Origin: VXRN01 sp963664365
GTDB taxonomy: Bacteria > Chloroflexota > Dehalococcoidia > Lucifugimonadales > UBA1123
DNA length: 64,000 bases
NCBI GenBank assembly: GCA_963664365.1
Contig: OY761144.1
Span: 124,001 to 188,000, forward strand
Reading direction: 5' to 3'
Shown: piece by piece, positions 33,779-41,042 of the stretch
Layout: the number at the start of each line of letters is the position of its first letter
How positions within the stretch are numbered: position 1 is the stretch's first letter
Program-made: the position numbers and the translations under genes
Notes under the pieces: model-generated
Told to the model about the DNA's origin: nothing
The model's input: only the letters and a program-made list of their open reading frames with translations
The model's database searches: none

Positions 33779-35223
33779 CATGGCCTTGTCAGGCCACATA
33801 AGAGGGATGAAAATGTCTTGGCGCCGGACGGTACAACTAGGGCGGTAGTCATTGGTGCCACGAGCCCGTGCCGGAATCTGCCTGGGAGGCTGGCAGGAAC
33901 ATAAGATTGTCGCCCCGCTACTGCGGTGAGCACGCATGGTAAAGTCGTTGAGAGAACAGCCTCCCACCGGCCGGCAGCTAGTCTCAGGAGGAGAAGTATG
34001 GAAGTCGTACATGAACGGTGCTGTGGCCTGGACGTACATAAGAAGTCGGTGGTGGCCTGTGTAATAACGGGTGAGTCTCATCAGACGAGGACGTTTGGCA
34101 CAACGACGCGCCAGCTTGTGAAGTTGTCTGAGTGGCTTCGGCAGCAAGGTGTCACTCATGTGGCAATGGAGAGCACTGGGATCTACTGGAAGCCTGTCGT
34201 CAACCTTCTGGAGGAGGAGTTCACTGTCTGGGTGGTCAACGCGCATCACATCAAGACGGTGCCGGGCCGCAAGACCGACGTCAAGGATGCCGAATGGATA
34301 GCCGACTTGCTGCGGCACGGGTTGTTGAAGCCCAGCTTTATCCCGGAGCGTGAGCAGCGTGAGCTTCGGGAGTTGGTGCGCTACCGGCGGAGCTTGGTCC
34401 AAGAGAGGTCGCGAGAGGCCAACAGGATACAAAAGGTACTTGAGGGTGCCAACATCAAGTTGGGATCGGTAGCTACCGACGTGCTGGGGGTGTCTGGCAG
34501 GATGATGCTGACTGCCCTCGCTGATGGAGAGGAAGACCCGAAGGTGCTGGCAGACATGGCCAAGGGACGGCTTAGGGAGAAGCTCGATGCGCTGGAAGAG
34601 GCCCTGGAGGGCGTGGTGGGGTCTCACCAGCGCTTCATGTTGGCCACCCAGTTGCGACGCCTCAGCACCTTGGACGCCGATGTTGAGAGACTGGACGCGG
34701 AGGTGTCTCGGAGGGTTCACCAGCACAGGGATGTCATACAGGTGGTCGATACCATCCCTGGGGTGGGCCGTCGCACCGCTGAGACAATCGTGGCGGAGAT
34801 GGGTACCGACATGGACAGGTTTGCCACGCCCGGACACTTGGCCTCGTGGGCTGGGGTGAGTCCTGGGAACAAGCGAAGCGCAGACAGGAGCAAGCGAAGC
34901 CCGGTCAAGAAGGGCAACAACTCGCTTCAGTCGGCCTTGGTGGAAGCTGCCAGGGCTGCCTCCCGGACCAAAACCTACCTGGGAGCACAGTACCACCGCC
35001 TGGCTCGACGCATCGGAGCCAACAAAGCCGCCATGGCCGTCGCCCACTCCATCGCCGTCATTCTCCACTCCATCATCAAGAACAAGGAGCCTTTCGTGGA
35101 CCTGGGACACAACTACTTTGAAGAGCGCGACAAGACCGCCATCGCCCGCAGAGCTGTTCGCCAACTCGAACGGCTGGGGCACAGAGTCACCCTGCAAGCT
35201 GCCTGAATTGTCTATTTTCATGG
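33779..35223 (+). mobile_element. IS110-family insertion sequence inserted next to a REP element
   Basis: Span inferred from a shared CATGG core at both sides of the transposase region (33779-33783 and 35219-35223), giving about 1.45 kb, within the usual IS110 range. IS110 elements lack terminal inverted repeats and often target REP-like sequences. The left side here joins a REP half (CCGGAATCAC) and the right side reads TAATGACGTGTGA. The 215-nt non-coding segment between the left end and the transposase is where IS110 elements encode their bridge RNA, which guides target choice. The exact ends are inference. Confidence 0.65.
33998..35206 (+). CDS. IS110-family transposase (DEDD recombinase)
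   Basis: 402-aa RNA-guided recombinase. The RuvC-like N-terminal domain has CGLDVHKKSVVAC (first Asp at residue 12), AMESTGIYWKPV and TDVKDAEWIADLL. The C-terminal Tnp_20 domain has VDTIPGVGRRTAETIVAEMG and LASWAGVSPGNKRS with the catalytic-serine region. Start ATG 33998 has AGGAGGAG seven bases upstream; an ORF extension to 33926 is non-homologous. Appears intact. Confidence 0.94.
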   Translation: MEVVHERCCGLDVHKKSVVACVITGESHQTRTFGTTTRQLVKLSEWLRQQGVTHVAMESTGIYWKPVVNLLEEEFTVWVVNAHHIKTVPGRKTDVKDAEWIADLLRHGLLKPSFIPEREQRELRELVRYRRSLVQERSREANRIQKVLEGANIKLGSVATDVLGVSGRMMLTALADGEEDPKVLADMAKGRLREKLDALEEALEGVVGSHQRFMLATQLRRLSTLDADVERLDAEVSRRVHQHRDVIQVVDTIPGVGRRTAETIVAEMGTDMDRFATPGHLASWAGVSPGNKRSADRSKRSPVKKGNNSLQSALVEAARAASRTKTYLGAQYHRLARRIGANKAAMAVAHSIAVILHSIIKNKEPFVDLGHNYFEERDKTAIARRAVRQLERLGHRVTLQAA

Positions 35224-35357
35224 TAATGACGTGTGAGCAACGCCTACCAACTTGGGACAATCTCATTCCAACAATCGTTCTTTACTTTTCGAGAACGACA
35301 GTGCTATCATGGTTGACGGACCGAACCGGTCCGACTCGATACCAAGCGGAGTCAATC

Positions 35358-35540
35358 ATGCCGCCACTGCCTAGACAAAACTCCGGAGCGCCGATCTATT
35401 GTGACGACTGCGGGAGAGAGAAACTCGCCGAGGTGCGTGACGGAAAGCTCGTAATCGCCGACCGTCGGCACGGCCAGCGCCACGTCGCCGTCATCCCGCT
35501 GACGCACCTGCCGTCCTTAGACGCCGAGCCACCGCGCTGA
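35358..35540 (+). CDS. Small CxxC protein upstream of portal gene
   Basis: Possible 60-aa protein starting MPPLPRQNSG and containing IYCDDCGREKLAEVRDGKLVIADRRHG. One CxxC pair plus basic residues resembles half a zinc ribbon, as in small Com-like phage proteins, but the family is not recognised. It ends 45 nt before the portal gene on the same strand. Evidence is limited to position, composition and the CxxC pair. Confidence 0.5.
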   Translation: MPPLPRQNSGAPIYCDDCGREKLAEVRDGKLVIADRRHGQRHVAVIPLTHLPSLDAEPPR

Positions 35541-35585
35541 CCCATCCCGACGAAGTCCAATCTTGCCCCGAAGAGGAGGCCCTCA

Positions 35586-36770
35586 ATGCCCAACTGGAAC
35601 GACTGGCTAAAGCTCAGACTGCCATTTCTTAGCCGACAGAGAGCGAATCCGACCGCGCCGCTCGCACTCGACCCGTGGCGCTCGTCCGCCGTCGTGGCCG
35701 ACGACTGGTCGCCGAGCCACTACGCGAGCTACTTCGCCACCTCCGTACCGGTGTATGCCGCCATCAGGCTGCGCGCCGACGCGGTCGCCAGGGCGCCCAT
35801 CAAGATATACACGCAGACCGTCCAGGCCGGCAAAGCGCGCAGGCAGTGGGTGGGGCCACAGCACCCGGCGCAGAGGCTGCTCGACAGGGTCAACCCGCAC
35901 TGGACCGGCGGCGACCTGTGGCGCGCCACGGAGACTTATCTGAACCTCTGGGGCGTCGCGTACTGGGCCGTCGAGCGCGACGAGCGCGGCATCCCGTTCG
36001 AGATGTGGCCTCTGCGTCCGGACAGGATGCGGGTCGTTCCGGACCCGGACGATTACATACGCGGATACGTGTACACGGGCACGTCCGGCAGGTCGGTCCC
36101 GTTCGCGGCTGACGAGGTCGTCCGGCTGAGATACTTCAACCCGCTCGAAGAGTACGCGGGCATGTCGCCGATAGCGCCCGTTCGCCTGTCACTCGACATG
36201 GGGCGCGACTCGCTGCTCGGGAACCGCTCCAAGCTCACCAACGACAGCGTCCCCGGAGTCGTCTTCGAGACCGCCGAGATTGCCAACGACGACGAGGCCT
36301 CCAGATTTCTGGAGAGTTGGGAGTCGCGGCACCAGGGATCCAAGAACCGGATGCGGCCCGCGCTGCTCGGCCCGGGCATAAAGGCGTCGCAGGTGGGATT
36401 CGCTCCGCGAGACATGGAGTACCTGAGCACATTGCGCTGGACCGTGGAGGACGTTTCGCGCGCCTTCAACGTGCCCAAGCCCCTGCTGCACGACTTGGAG
36501 CGCGCCACGTACTCGAATATCGAGACGGCGCGCCGCATGTTCTGGGAGACCTGCATCGTGCCGGAGCTCAGGTTCTTCGAGGAGACGCTCCAGGAGCGCC
36601 TGCTTCCGATGTTTGGAGACCCTGCGCTGGTCGCGGAGTTCGACACGTCGGAGATCGAGGCGCTGCGCGAGTCCGAGTCGGAACGGGCCAAGCGACTGCA
36701 GATCTACGTGTCAGAAGGCATCATGACGACAGACGAAGCGCGGGCGGAGCTTGGGCTGCCTGGGGTGTGA
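35586..36770 (+). CDS. HK97-family phage portal protein
   Basis: 394-aa portal, the dodecameric channel through which DNA enters the head. Features: YFATSVPVYAAIRLRADAVARAPIKIY (typical first domain), TYLNLWGVAYWAVERDERGIPFEMWPL, RYFNPLEEYAGMSPI and the late block FNVPKPLLHDLERATYSNIETARRMFWETCIVPELRFFEETLQERL. All are characteristic of HK97/GTA portals. Full length and undisrupted. Upstream lies only a small CxxC ORF and an IS110 element; no protease or capsid follows, those being 12 kb downstream. Confidence 0.94.
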   Translation: MPNWNDWLKLRLPFLSRQRANPTAPLALDPWRSSAVVADDWSPSHYASYFATSVPVYAAIRLRADAVARAPIKIYTQTVQAGKARRQWVGPQHPAQRLLDRVNPHWTGGDLWRATETYLNLWGVAYWAVERDERGIPFEMWPLRPDRMRVVPDPDDYIRGYVYTGTSGRSVPFAADEVVRLRYFNPLEEYAGMSPIAPVRLSLDMGRDSLLGNRSKLTNDSVPGVVFETAEIANDDEASRFLESWESRHQGSKNRMRPALLGPGIKASQVGFAPRDMEYLSTLRWTVEDVSRAFNVPKPLLHDLERATYSNIETARRMFWETCIVPELRFFEETLQERLLPMFGDPALVAEFDTSEIEALRESESERAKRLQIYVSEGIMTTDEARAELGLPGV

Positions 36771-36781
36771 GGGGGAGAGGG
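36762..36781. repeat. Left copy of 20-bp direct repeat flanking a defence cassette
   Basis: GGGGTGTGAGGGGGAGAGGG, starting inside the last codons of the portal gene, is identical to 40196-40215. The pair brackets the methylase/ParB-like/nuclease genes and the duplicated type IIG gene end. Confidence 0.75.
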
Positions 36782-36881
36782 GGGCAATTGACAGCGCTAC
36801 CCTACCAACGATATGGTCAGAGACAACGCCGAATACTGATCGTATAGGCCAAGAGAGGCGAGAGTAACAAGTCCAACTGCG

Positions 36882-37763
36882 ATGAGACACGTCAGTCCAT
36901 TGAGGTATCCCGGCGGCAAGGCGTCTCTTGCTGATTTTCTAGCCGAGACGATTGAACTTAACGGTCTCACGGGCTGTCGCTACTTCGAGCCGTTCGCGGG
37001 AGGCGCTGGCGCAGCGTTGAGGCTTCTCGCTGAGGATGCGGTCTCAGAAGTCCACCTCAACGATCTAGATCCCCGCATCACTTCGTTTTGGCATGCCGCG
37101 CTGAACGAGACGGAGCGACTCACCGATGCCATTATGTCTATTTCCCTAACTGTCACGGAGTGGAGGAAACAGCGCCAAGTCTGCAAGCGCGCCGACGTGA
37201 GCAAACCGTTTGAGTTGGGCTTCGCCGCATTCTACCTGAACCGCTGCAACCGGTCTGGTATACTACTAGGAGCCGCGCCCATTGGAGGATATTCCCAATC
37301 AGGCAACTGGACCATGGACGCCCGTTTCAATAGGGAGTCCCTGGCTGAACGCATCGTCAATGTGTCCCGTCAACGTGAGCGAATCCACGTCACCAACATG
37401 GATGCCAGAGACTTTCTCATTGAGTGTCTCCCCCGTGGACGCGGCCGGAAAGAAGTCTTTGCCTACCTTGACCCTCCCTACTACTCAAACGGGAGACGGC
37501 TGTACATGAACTACTACCAAGATAAGGATCATCGAGGCTTGGCGTCCTATATGCAGAAGCAAAGTACCTTGAAGTGGCTAATATCCTACGACGATTCGGA
37601 GTTCGTCAAGGATCTGTACACAAAATGTGTGATTTCCCACATCCCGATCCGGTACACTCTCCAACGGAAGCGGGACGCACGTGAATTCCTGATCACGCCG
37701 GATCACTTGAAGCTCCCTGACTCGGTTGAGTTAGTTCACACACTAGAAAGCGCCTCTTCGTAG
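36882..37763 (+). CDS. DNA adenine methylase (Dam/DpnM, D12 class)
   Basis: 293-aa N6-adenine methyltransferase of the alpha class. Motif I region is FEPFAGGAGAALRLL (about residues 38-52) after the usual N-terminal LRYPGGKASLADFL. Motif IV is YLDPPYYSNGRRLYMNYY (about 189-206). ELGFAAFYLNRCNRSGIL and ISYDDSEFVKDLY are typical of the D12 class. Begins a tight three-gene cluster: the next gene starts 10 nt after its stop. Likely protects host DNA from, or marks sites for, the nuclease encoded two genes on. Start ATG 36882. Confidence 0.92.
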   Translation: MRHVSPLRYPGGKASLADFLAETIELNGLTGCRYFEPFAGGAGAALRLLAEDAVSEVHLNDLDPRITSFWHAALNETERLTDAIMSISLTVTEWRKQRQVCKRADVSKPFELGFAAFYLNRCNRSGILLGAAPIGGYSQSGNWTMDARFNRESLAERIVNVSRQRERIHVTNMDARDFLIECLPRGRGRKEVFAYLDPPYYSNGRRLYMNYYQDKDHRGLASYMQKQSTLKWLISYDDSEFVKDLYTKCVISHIPIRYTLQRKRDAREFLITPDHLKLPDSVELVHTLESASS

Positions 37764-37773
37764 GCGGAAGAAT

Positions 37774-38895
37774 ATGGAACAGGGGACTTCGATGAACAAC
37801 AGCGTGGTCACACCGAAGAGAGTCACCGACCTAGCCTTCGATCTCGACAATCCCAGGCTTGCTGAGTTTGACCTGAAGAAGGACTCTACTGACTCCGAAG
37901 TGATCCAGGTTCTTTGGGAAGCGATGGATGTGCGTGAGCTCGTCCTGTCCATTGCGGCCAGCGGTTTCTTCCAACACGAGCCTCTGATAGTTATGAAGCA
38001 AGGTGGCAGGAACATAGTGATCGAGGGTAACCGTCGGCTTGCCGCGGTCAGGGTCCTCCTCGATCCGACCCTCGTTGAAGCTCCCAGAGAACATATACCT
38101 CCCATAGAGAAGGGGGCCAAAGAGGATCTGACGTGGCTACCAACAATATCTGGCACCCGCCGGGACACTTGGCGCTACATCGGCTTCAAGCACGTGAATG
38201 GCCCCGCCAAGTGGAGCAGCTACGCCAAGTCCCAGTACATAGCCAAAGTGCATAGGGAATTCCATGTCCCGCTGGAAGACATCGCGATGCAGATTGGCGA
38301 TACTCATCGAACCGTGCAAAGGCTCTTCCGCGGGATGATGGTCATCGAGCAGGCCGAACTTATGAACGTGTTTAGCCGCCAAGACCGCTGGCGAAGGCAT
38401 TTCGCATTCTCGCATCTCTACACTGGGCTAGACTACCCTGGTATCAACTCCTTCATTGGACTGCGCCCGGAGAGCGATGAGGATCCAGAGCCGGTACCTT
38501 CAGAGAAGAAAGAAGAACTCAGAGAGCTTTGCCTGTGGTTGTACGGCAGCAAGAAGGGCGATACGCCTCCCGTGGTACAGTCCCAGAATCCCTATCTTCG
38601 GCAACTTGATGCTGTCGTCGCAAACAGAGAGGCTGTCGCTGCCCTTCGTGCTGGCGTTGACCTTACCCGCGCTTTTGAGATTAGCCGCCCATCGTCGAAT
38701 GTCTTCGAAGAGTCCCTTCATAAAGCCAAAAGGGACTTGGAAAAAGCGCGCAGCTTGCTATCTACCGGATACGACGGCTCGGAGCAACTGCTGACAACCG
38801 CAAGGGAAGTGGCGATTCTGGCTGATGATCTTTATGAAGAGATGGTCCGCAGTCGTAGTCCTCGCAGGAAAAGGCGGGCTTCGGAGCGCGGCTGA
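37774..38895 (+). CDS. ParB/Srx-fold nuclease-like protein of a three-gene defence-like cassette
   Basis: 373-aa protein with a ParB-like N-terminal domain: LAFDLDNPRLAEF near residues 20-32 and the ParB box IEGNRRLAAVRVL at 83-95. The remaining helical region includes MQIGDTHRTVQRLFRGM, resembling the HTH of ParB proteins, and a long charged C-terminus. Not a chromosome-partition ParB, as there is no ParA. ParB/Srx domains in defence loci often act as NTP-binding switches or nucleases. An alternative start is ATG 37792. Its stop overlaps the next start (TGATG). Confidence 0.8.
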   Translation: MEQGTSMNNSVVTPKRVTDLAFDLDNPRLAEFDLKKDSTDSEVIQVLWEAMDVRELVLSIAASGFFQHEPLIVMKQGGRNIVIEGNRRLAAVRVLLDPTLVEAPREHIPPIEKGAKEDLTWLPTISGTRRDTWRYIGFKHVNGPAKWSSYAKSQYIAKVHREFHVPLEDIAMQIGDTHRTVQRLFRGMMVIEQAELMNVFSRQDRWRRHFAFSHLYTGLDYPGINSFIGLRPESDEDPEPVPSEKKEELRELCLWLYGSKKGDTPPVVQSQNPYLRQLDAVVANREAVAALRAGVDLTRAFEISRPSSNVFEESLHKAKRDLEKARSLLSTGYDGSEQLLTTAREVAILADDLYEEMVRSRSPRRKRRASERG

Positions 38896-39827
38896 TGTTC
38901 AAGTGGCCCGCGCCTCCATCTTCTCGCGCGCATGTACATGAACTCGCCGACTTCGCCGAACTGACCTGCTGGAAGGATGGCAAAACGTCAGCAACCGCCC
39001 TTTCGCGTCTGCTTGGCAGGCTCGGGGAAAGCGACTACCCTGATGGCGCACCAGAGGAAGAAGAAGTGGATCGGCGAGTCGAAGAAGCGTACGAGGAGAT
39101 AGAGCGACGCCAGATAGCGTGCGGAAACGGCTATCCGTTCATAATCGGGGATGAGGGGCTGACTCTCCAAGCCAGTCAGGAAACGGGTAATCCCATGTAC
39201 GTCACGTACAAGTACCTGCTTCTGGCTACAAGGCTCAACATGAGCAACAATCGGTCTCATGCAGGCATTGATGGGACTCTGCTTTTCGAGGAACTCTCTG
39301 CCGAAGTCGCTAGGGTGTACTTCGGACATCGCGCCAAGAGTCTCGTCTTTGGCACAGCGGCAGGCAGCGCCAATTTCCCAGAGAGGGTCAACGACCTTTG
39401 CTCCCGGCTAGGAGAGGGGGGAGGATTCATAGGTAGAGACATTGAAGACACGGGTGCTAAGGATGGGAAGCTGGATATCGTTGTGTGGAAGCCTTTCACG
39501 GATGACCTACCTGGCAAACTCATCGGTTTTGGACAATGCAAGACGGGGAGCTACTGGGAGGACTCCGTTACTCAGCTTCAGCCAAGTGCATTCCGAGAGA
39601 AGTGGCTGAGTTCTGCGATTTTTGTTCCTCCTATCCGGATGTTCTTCATTGCCGAGGATTTGGCCTCGTCTCCTAAAAGGCGTGGGGTAGCGTTAGATGC
39701 CGGTCTGCTATTCGACCGATGTAGGATTATAGACTTCTGCGATGGAGTCGATTCAGGAGTACTGGTGAAGGTTCGAGAATGGACAGAGGCTGCGGCTAAA
39801 GCGGCCGAACTGCCCGTAATGGTGTGA
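38895..39827 (+). CDS. Putative PD-(D/E)XK-type restriction nuclease
   Basis: 310-aa protein without a family I can name. The segment DGKLDIVVWKPFTDDLPGKL followed by GFGQCKTG gives D194 and Q214-x-K216, a D-Xn-(E/Q)-x-K arrangement of restriction-like nucleases (Gln replaces Glu in several families). The N-terminal half is helical and acidic (EEEEVDRRVEEAYEEIERR). Overlap of one base with the ParB-like gene and linkage to an adenine methylase make a restriction effector the best guess. Catalysis is not proven. Confidence 0.65.
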   Translation: MFKWPAPPSSRAHVHELADFAELTCWKDGKTSATALSRLLGRLGESDYPDGAPEEEEVDRRVEEAYEEIERRQIACGNGYPFIIGDEGLTLQASQETGNPMYVTYKYLLLATRLNMSNNRSHAGIDGTLLFEELSAEVARVYFGHRAKSLVFGTAAGSANFPERVNDLCSRLGEGGGFIGRDIEDTGAKDGKLDIVVWKPFTDDLPGKLIGFGQCKTGSYWEDSVTQLQPSAFREKWLSSAIFVPPIRMFFIAEDLASSPKRRGVALDAGLLFDRCRIIDFCDGVDSGVLVKVREWTEAAAKAAELPVMV

Positions 39828-39886
39828 CTCGATTGACGCATAGAAGTCACCACCCCTACACCCCCACCCTGACCCCCGCATCCCCC

Positions 39887-40187
39887 CGCCGACAGCGCGT
39901 TCATGTAGGCCAGCGTCATCTGCTTGGTTCTGTATGCGCCGAAGTTCTTCTCGTCTTCTCGGCGGACTATTGGGAACGTGTCCATTACATAGGCCGCGTC
40001 GTCTCGGGACAGGCCGTACAGGTGGAAGTAGAGCGCGTCCAATCGGGCGCGTAGGTGTCTGCGGTCCTCGTCGTTCCAGATGAACGGTTCGCCTTCGTAT
40101 CCCAGGTCTCTTGCGAACGGCTTCATGTCGTGGGCCGTGTACGTTAGCTGAAGTACGTGGTCTCGGACGATCTCGCGGGCGGTCTTG
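39887..40187 (-). pseudogene. Duplicated 3' end of the type IIG restriction-modification gene
   Basis: 301 bp collinear without indels (constant offset of 1186 bases) with 41073-41373, the C-terminal coding end of the large Eco57I-like gene. It reads REIVRDHVLQLTYTAHDMKPF...RTKQMTLAYMNALSAG with only a few substitutions and lacks all upstream parts. It ends at the 20-bp repeat at 40196. Same orientation as the full gene, so the two copies are direct repeats around the MNT-HepT genes. Confidence 0.88.
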
Positions 40188-40195
40188 GGATGCCG

Positions 40196-40215
40196 GGGGT
40201 GTGAGGGGGAGAGGG
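40196..40215. repeat. Right copy of 20-bp direct repeat
   Basis: Identical to 36762-36781. Both copies are preceded by TGCC (TGCCT / TGCCG), so similarity extends a little beyond the 20 bp. Confidence 0.75.
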
Positions 40216-40240
40216 TTGAGCACTCGGTGACTCAGTGGAC

Positions 40241-40246
40241 TATAAT
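40241..40246 (+). promoter_or_regulatory. Consensus -10 box (TATAAT) ahead of MNT-HepT genes
   Basis: A perfect TATAAT 43 bp upstream of ATG 40289. A weak -35 (TTGAGC, 40216-40221) lies 19 bp upstream of it, longer than ideal. Confidence 0.5.
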
Positions 40247-40288
40247 AGGCTCAAGCGGCTGGCAATGTACTTTTGAGGACTAGGCACA

Positions 40289-40585
40289 ATGCCCCTTAGC
40301 AGAGATGAAGCGCTGGCGCTGCTGAGAGCGCACAAGACAGAGCTTGCGGAGCGTTTCGACGTGACCTACCTCGCCCTGTTTGGATCGGTTGCGCGTGACG
40401 AGGCCGGAGATGACAGCGACGTGGACGTCTTGGTTCGCTTCAACGGGCCCGCTACGTCGAAACGATACTTCGGCGCACAGTTCTATATGGAAGACCTGCT
40501 GGGGCGATCCGTCGATCTAGTGACGGACAAGGCACTCCGCAAACAGATCCGTCCATACGTGGAGGAGGAGGCTGTAAGTGTCTGA
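40289..40585 (+). CDS. MNT-type nucleotidyltransferase antitoxin (MntA-like)
   Basis: 98-aa minimal nucleotidyltransferase. Active-site motif LFGSVARDEAGDDSDVDVLV with G32-S33 and D44/D46. In HEPN-MNT toxin-antitoxin modules this protein neutralises the HepT RNase, in studied cases by adding AMP to a Tyr of the toxin. Overlaps the next gene by eight bases, as expected for such pairs. Start ATG 40289. Confidence 0.92.
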   Translation: MPLSRDEALALLRAHKTELAERFDVTYLALFGSVARDEAGDDSDVDVLVRFNGPATSKRYFGAQFYMEDLLGRSVDLVTDKALRKQIRPYVEEEAVSV

Positions 40586-40937
40586 CGCCAGTCAGTCAGC
40601 GCGAACATGGCGCTTCTTCCTCGAGGACATGATCCGGTTCTGCGAAAGGGTGTTGGATTATACTGCGGGACTGGACCAGACGGAATTCGTCGCCGATAGC
40701 CGCACCTTCGATGCCACCATACACAACATCATACTCATTGGCGAGGCGGCTACTCATATTCCACCGGAAGTACGTGACGCTCACGCGGAGATACCTTGGC
40801 GTTTGATTGTGGGTGCGCGCAACCGGATGGTACACGTCTATATGGAAGTGGATAACGATACGGTGTGGAGTATCATTCAGGACGACATTCCGTTGCTGCT
40901 GGCGAATCTGCGTCGGATGCTGGACACAATAGGATAG
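40578..40937 (+). CDS. HepT-like (DUF86, HEPN) RNase toxin
   Basis: 119-aa all-helical HEPN protein. The RX4HXY motif is RNRMVHVY (R81, H86, Y88), intact; the Arg and His are the RNase active site and the Tyr the target of AMPylation in characterised systems. DATIHNIILIGEAATHIP is also typical. Start GTG 40578 within the end of the MNT gene. Confidence 0.92.
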   Translation: MSDASQSARTWRFFLEDMIRFCERVLDYTAGLDQTEFVADSRTFDATIHNIILIGEAATHIPPEVRDAHAEIPWRLIVGARNRMVHVYMEVDNDTVWSIIQDDIPLLLANLRRMLDTIG

Positions 40938-41042
40938 AGACAGATAGAGTCAAATCCTCCACAGCGCCTGATCCTCTGCAATTGCCCGTCCTCTTCTATA
41001 GACTCAAGAGCAGGAGTCTCTTGTCAATCGCGGTGAACTATT

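Noticed and set aside
33413..35266. 617-codon - strand ORF across rnpB and the transposase
   Set aside because: Overlaps RNase P RNA and a clear IS110 transposase on the other strand; no recognisable domains.
37774..38895. Chromosome or plasmid partition ParB
   Set aside because: No ParA, no parS-like repeats seen, and it sits between a DNA methylase and a nuclease-like gene.
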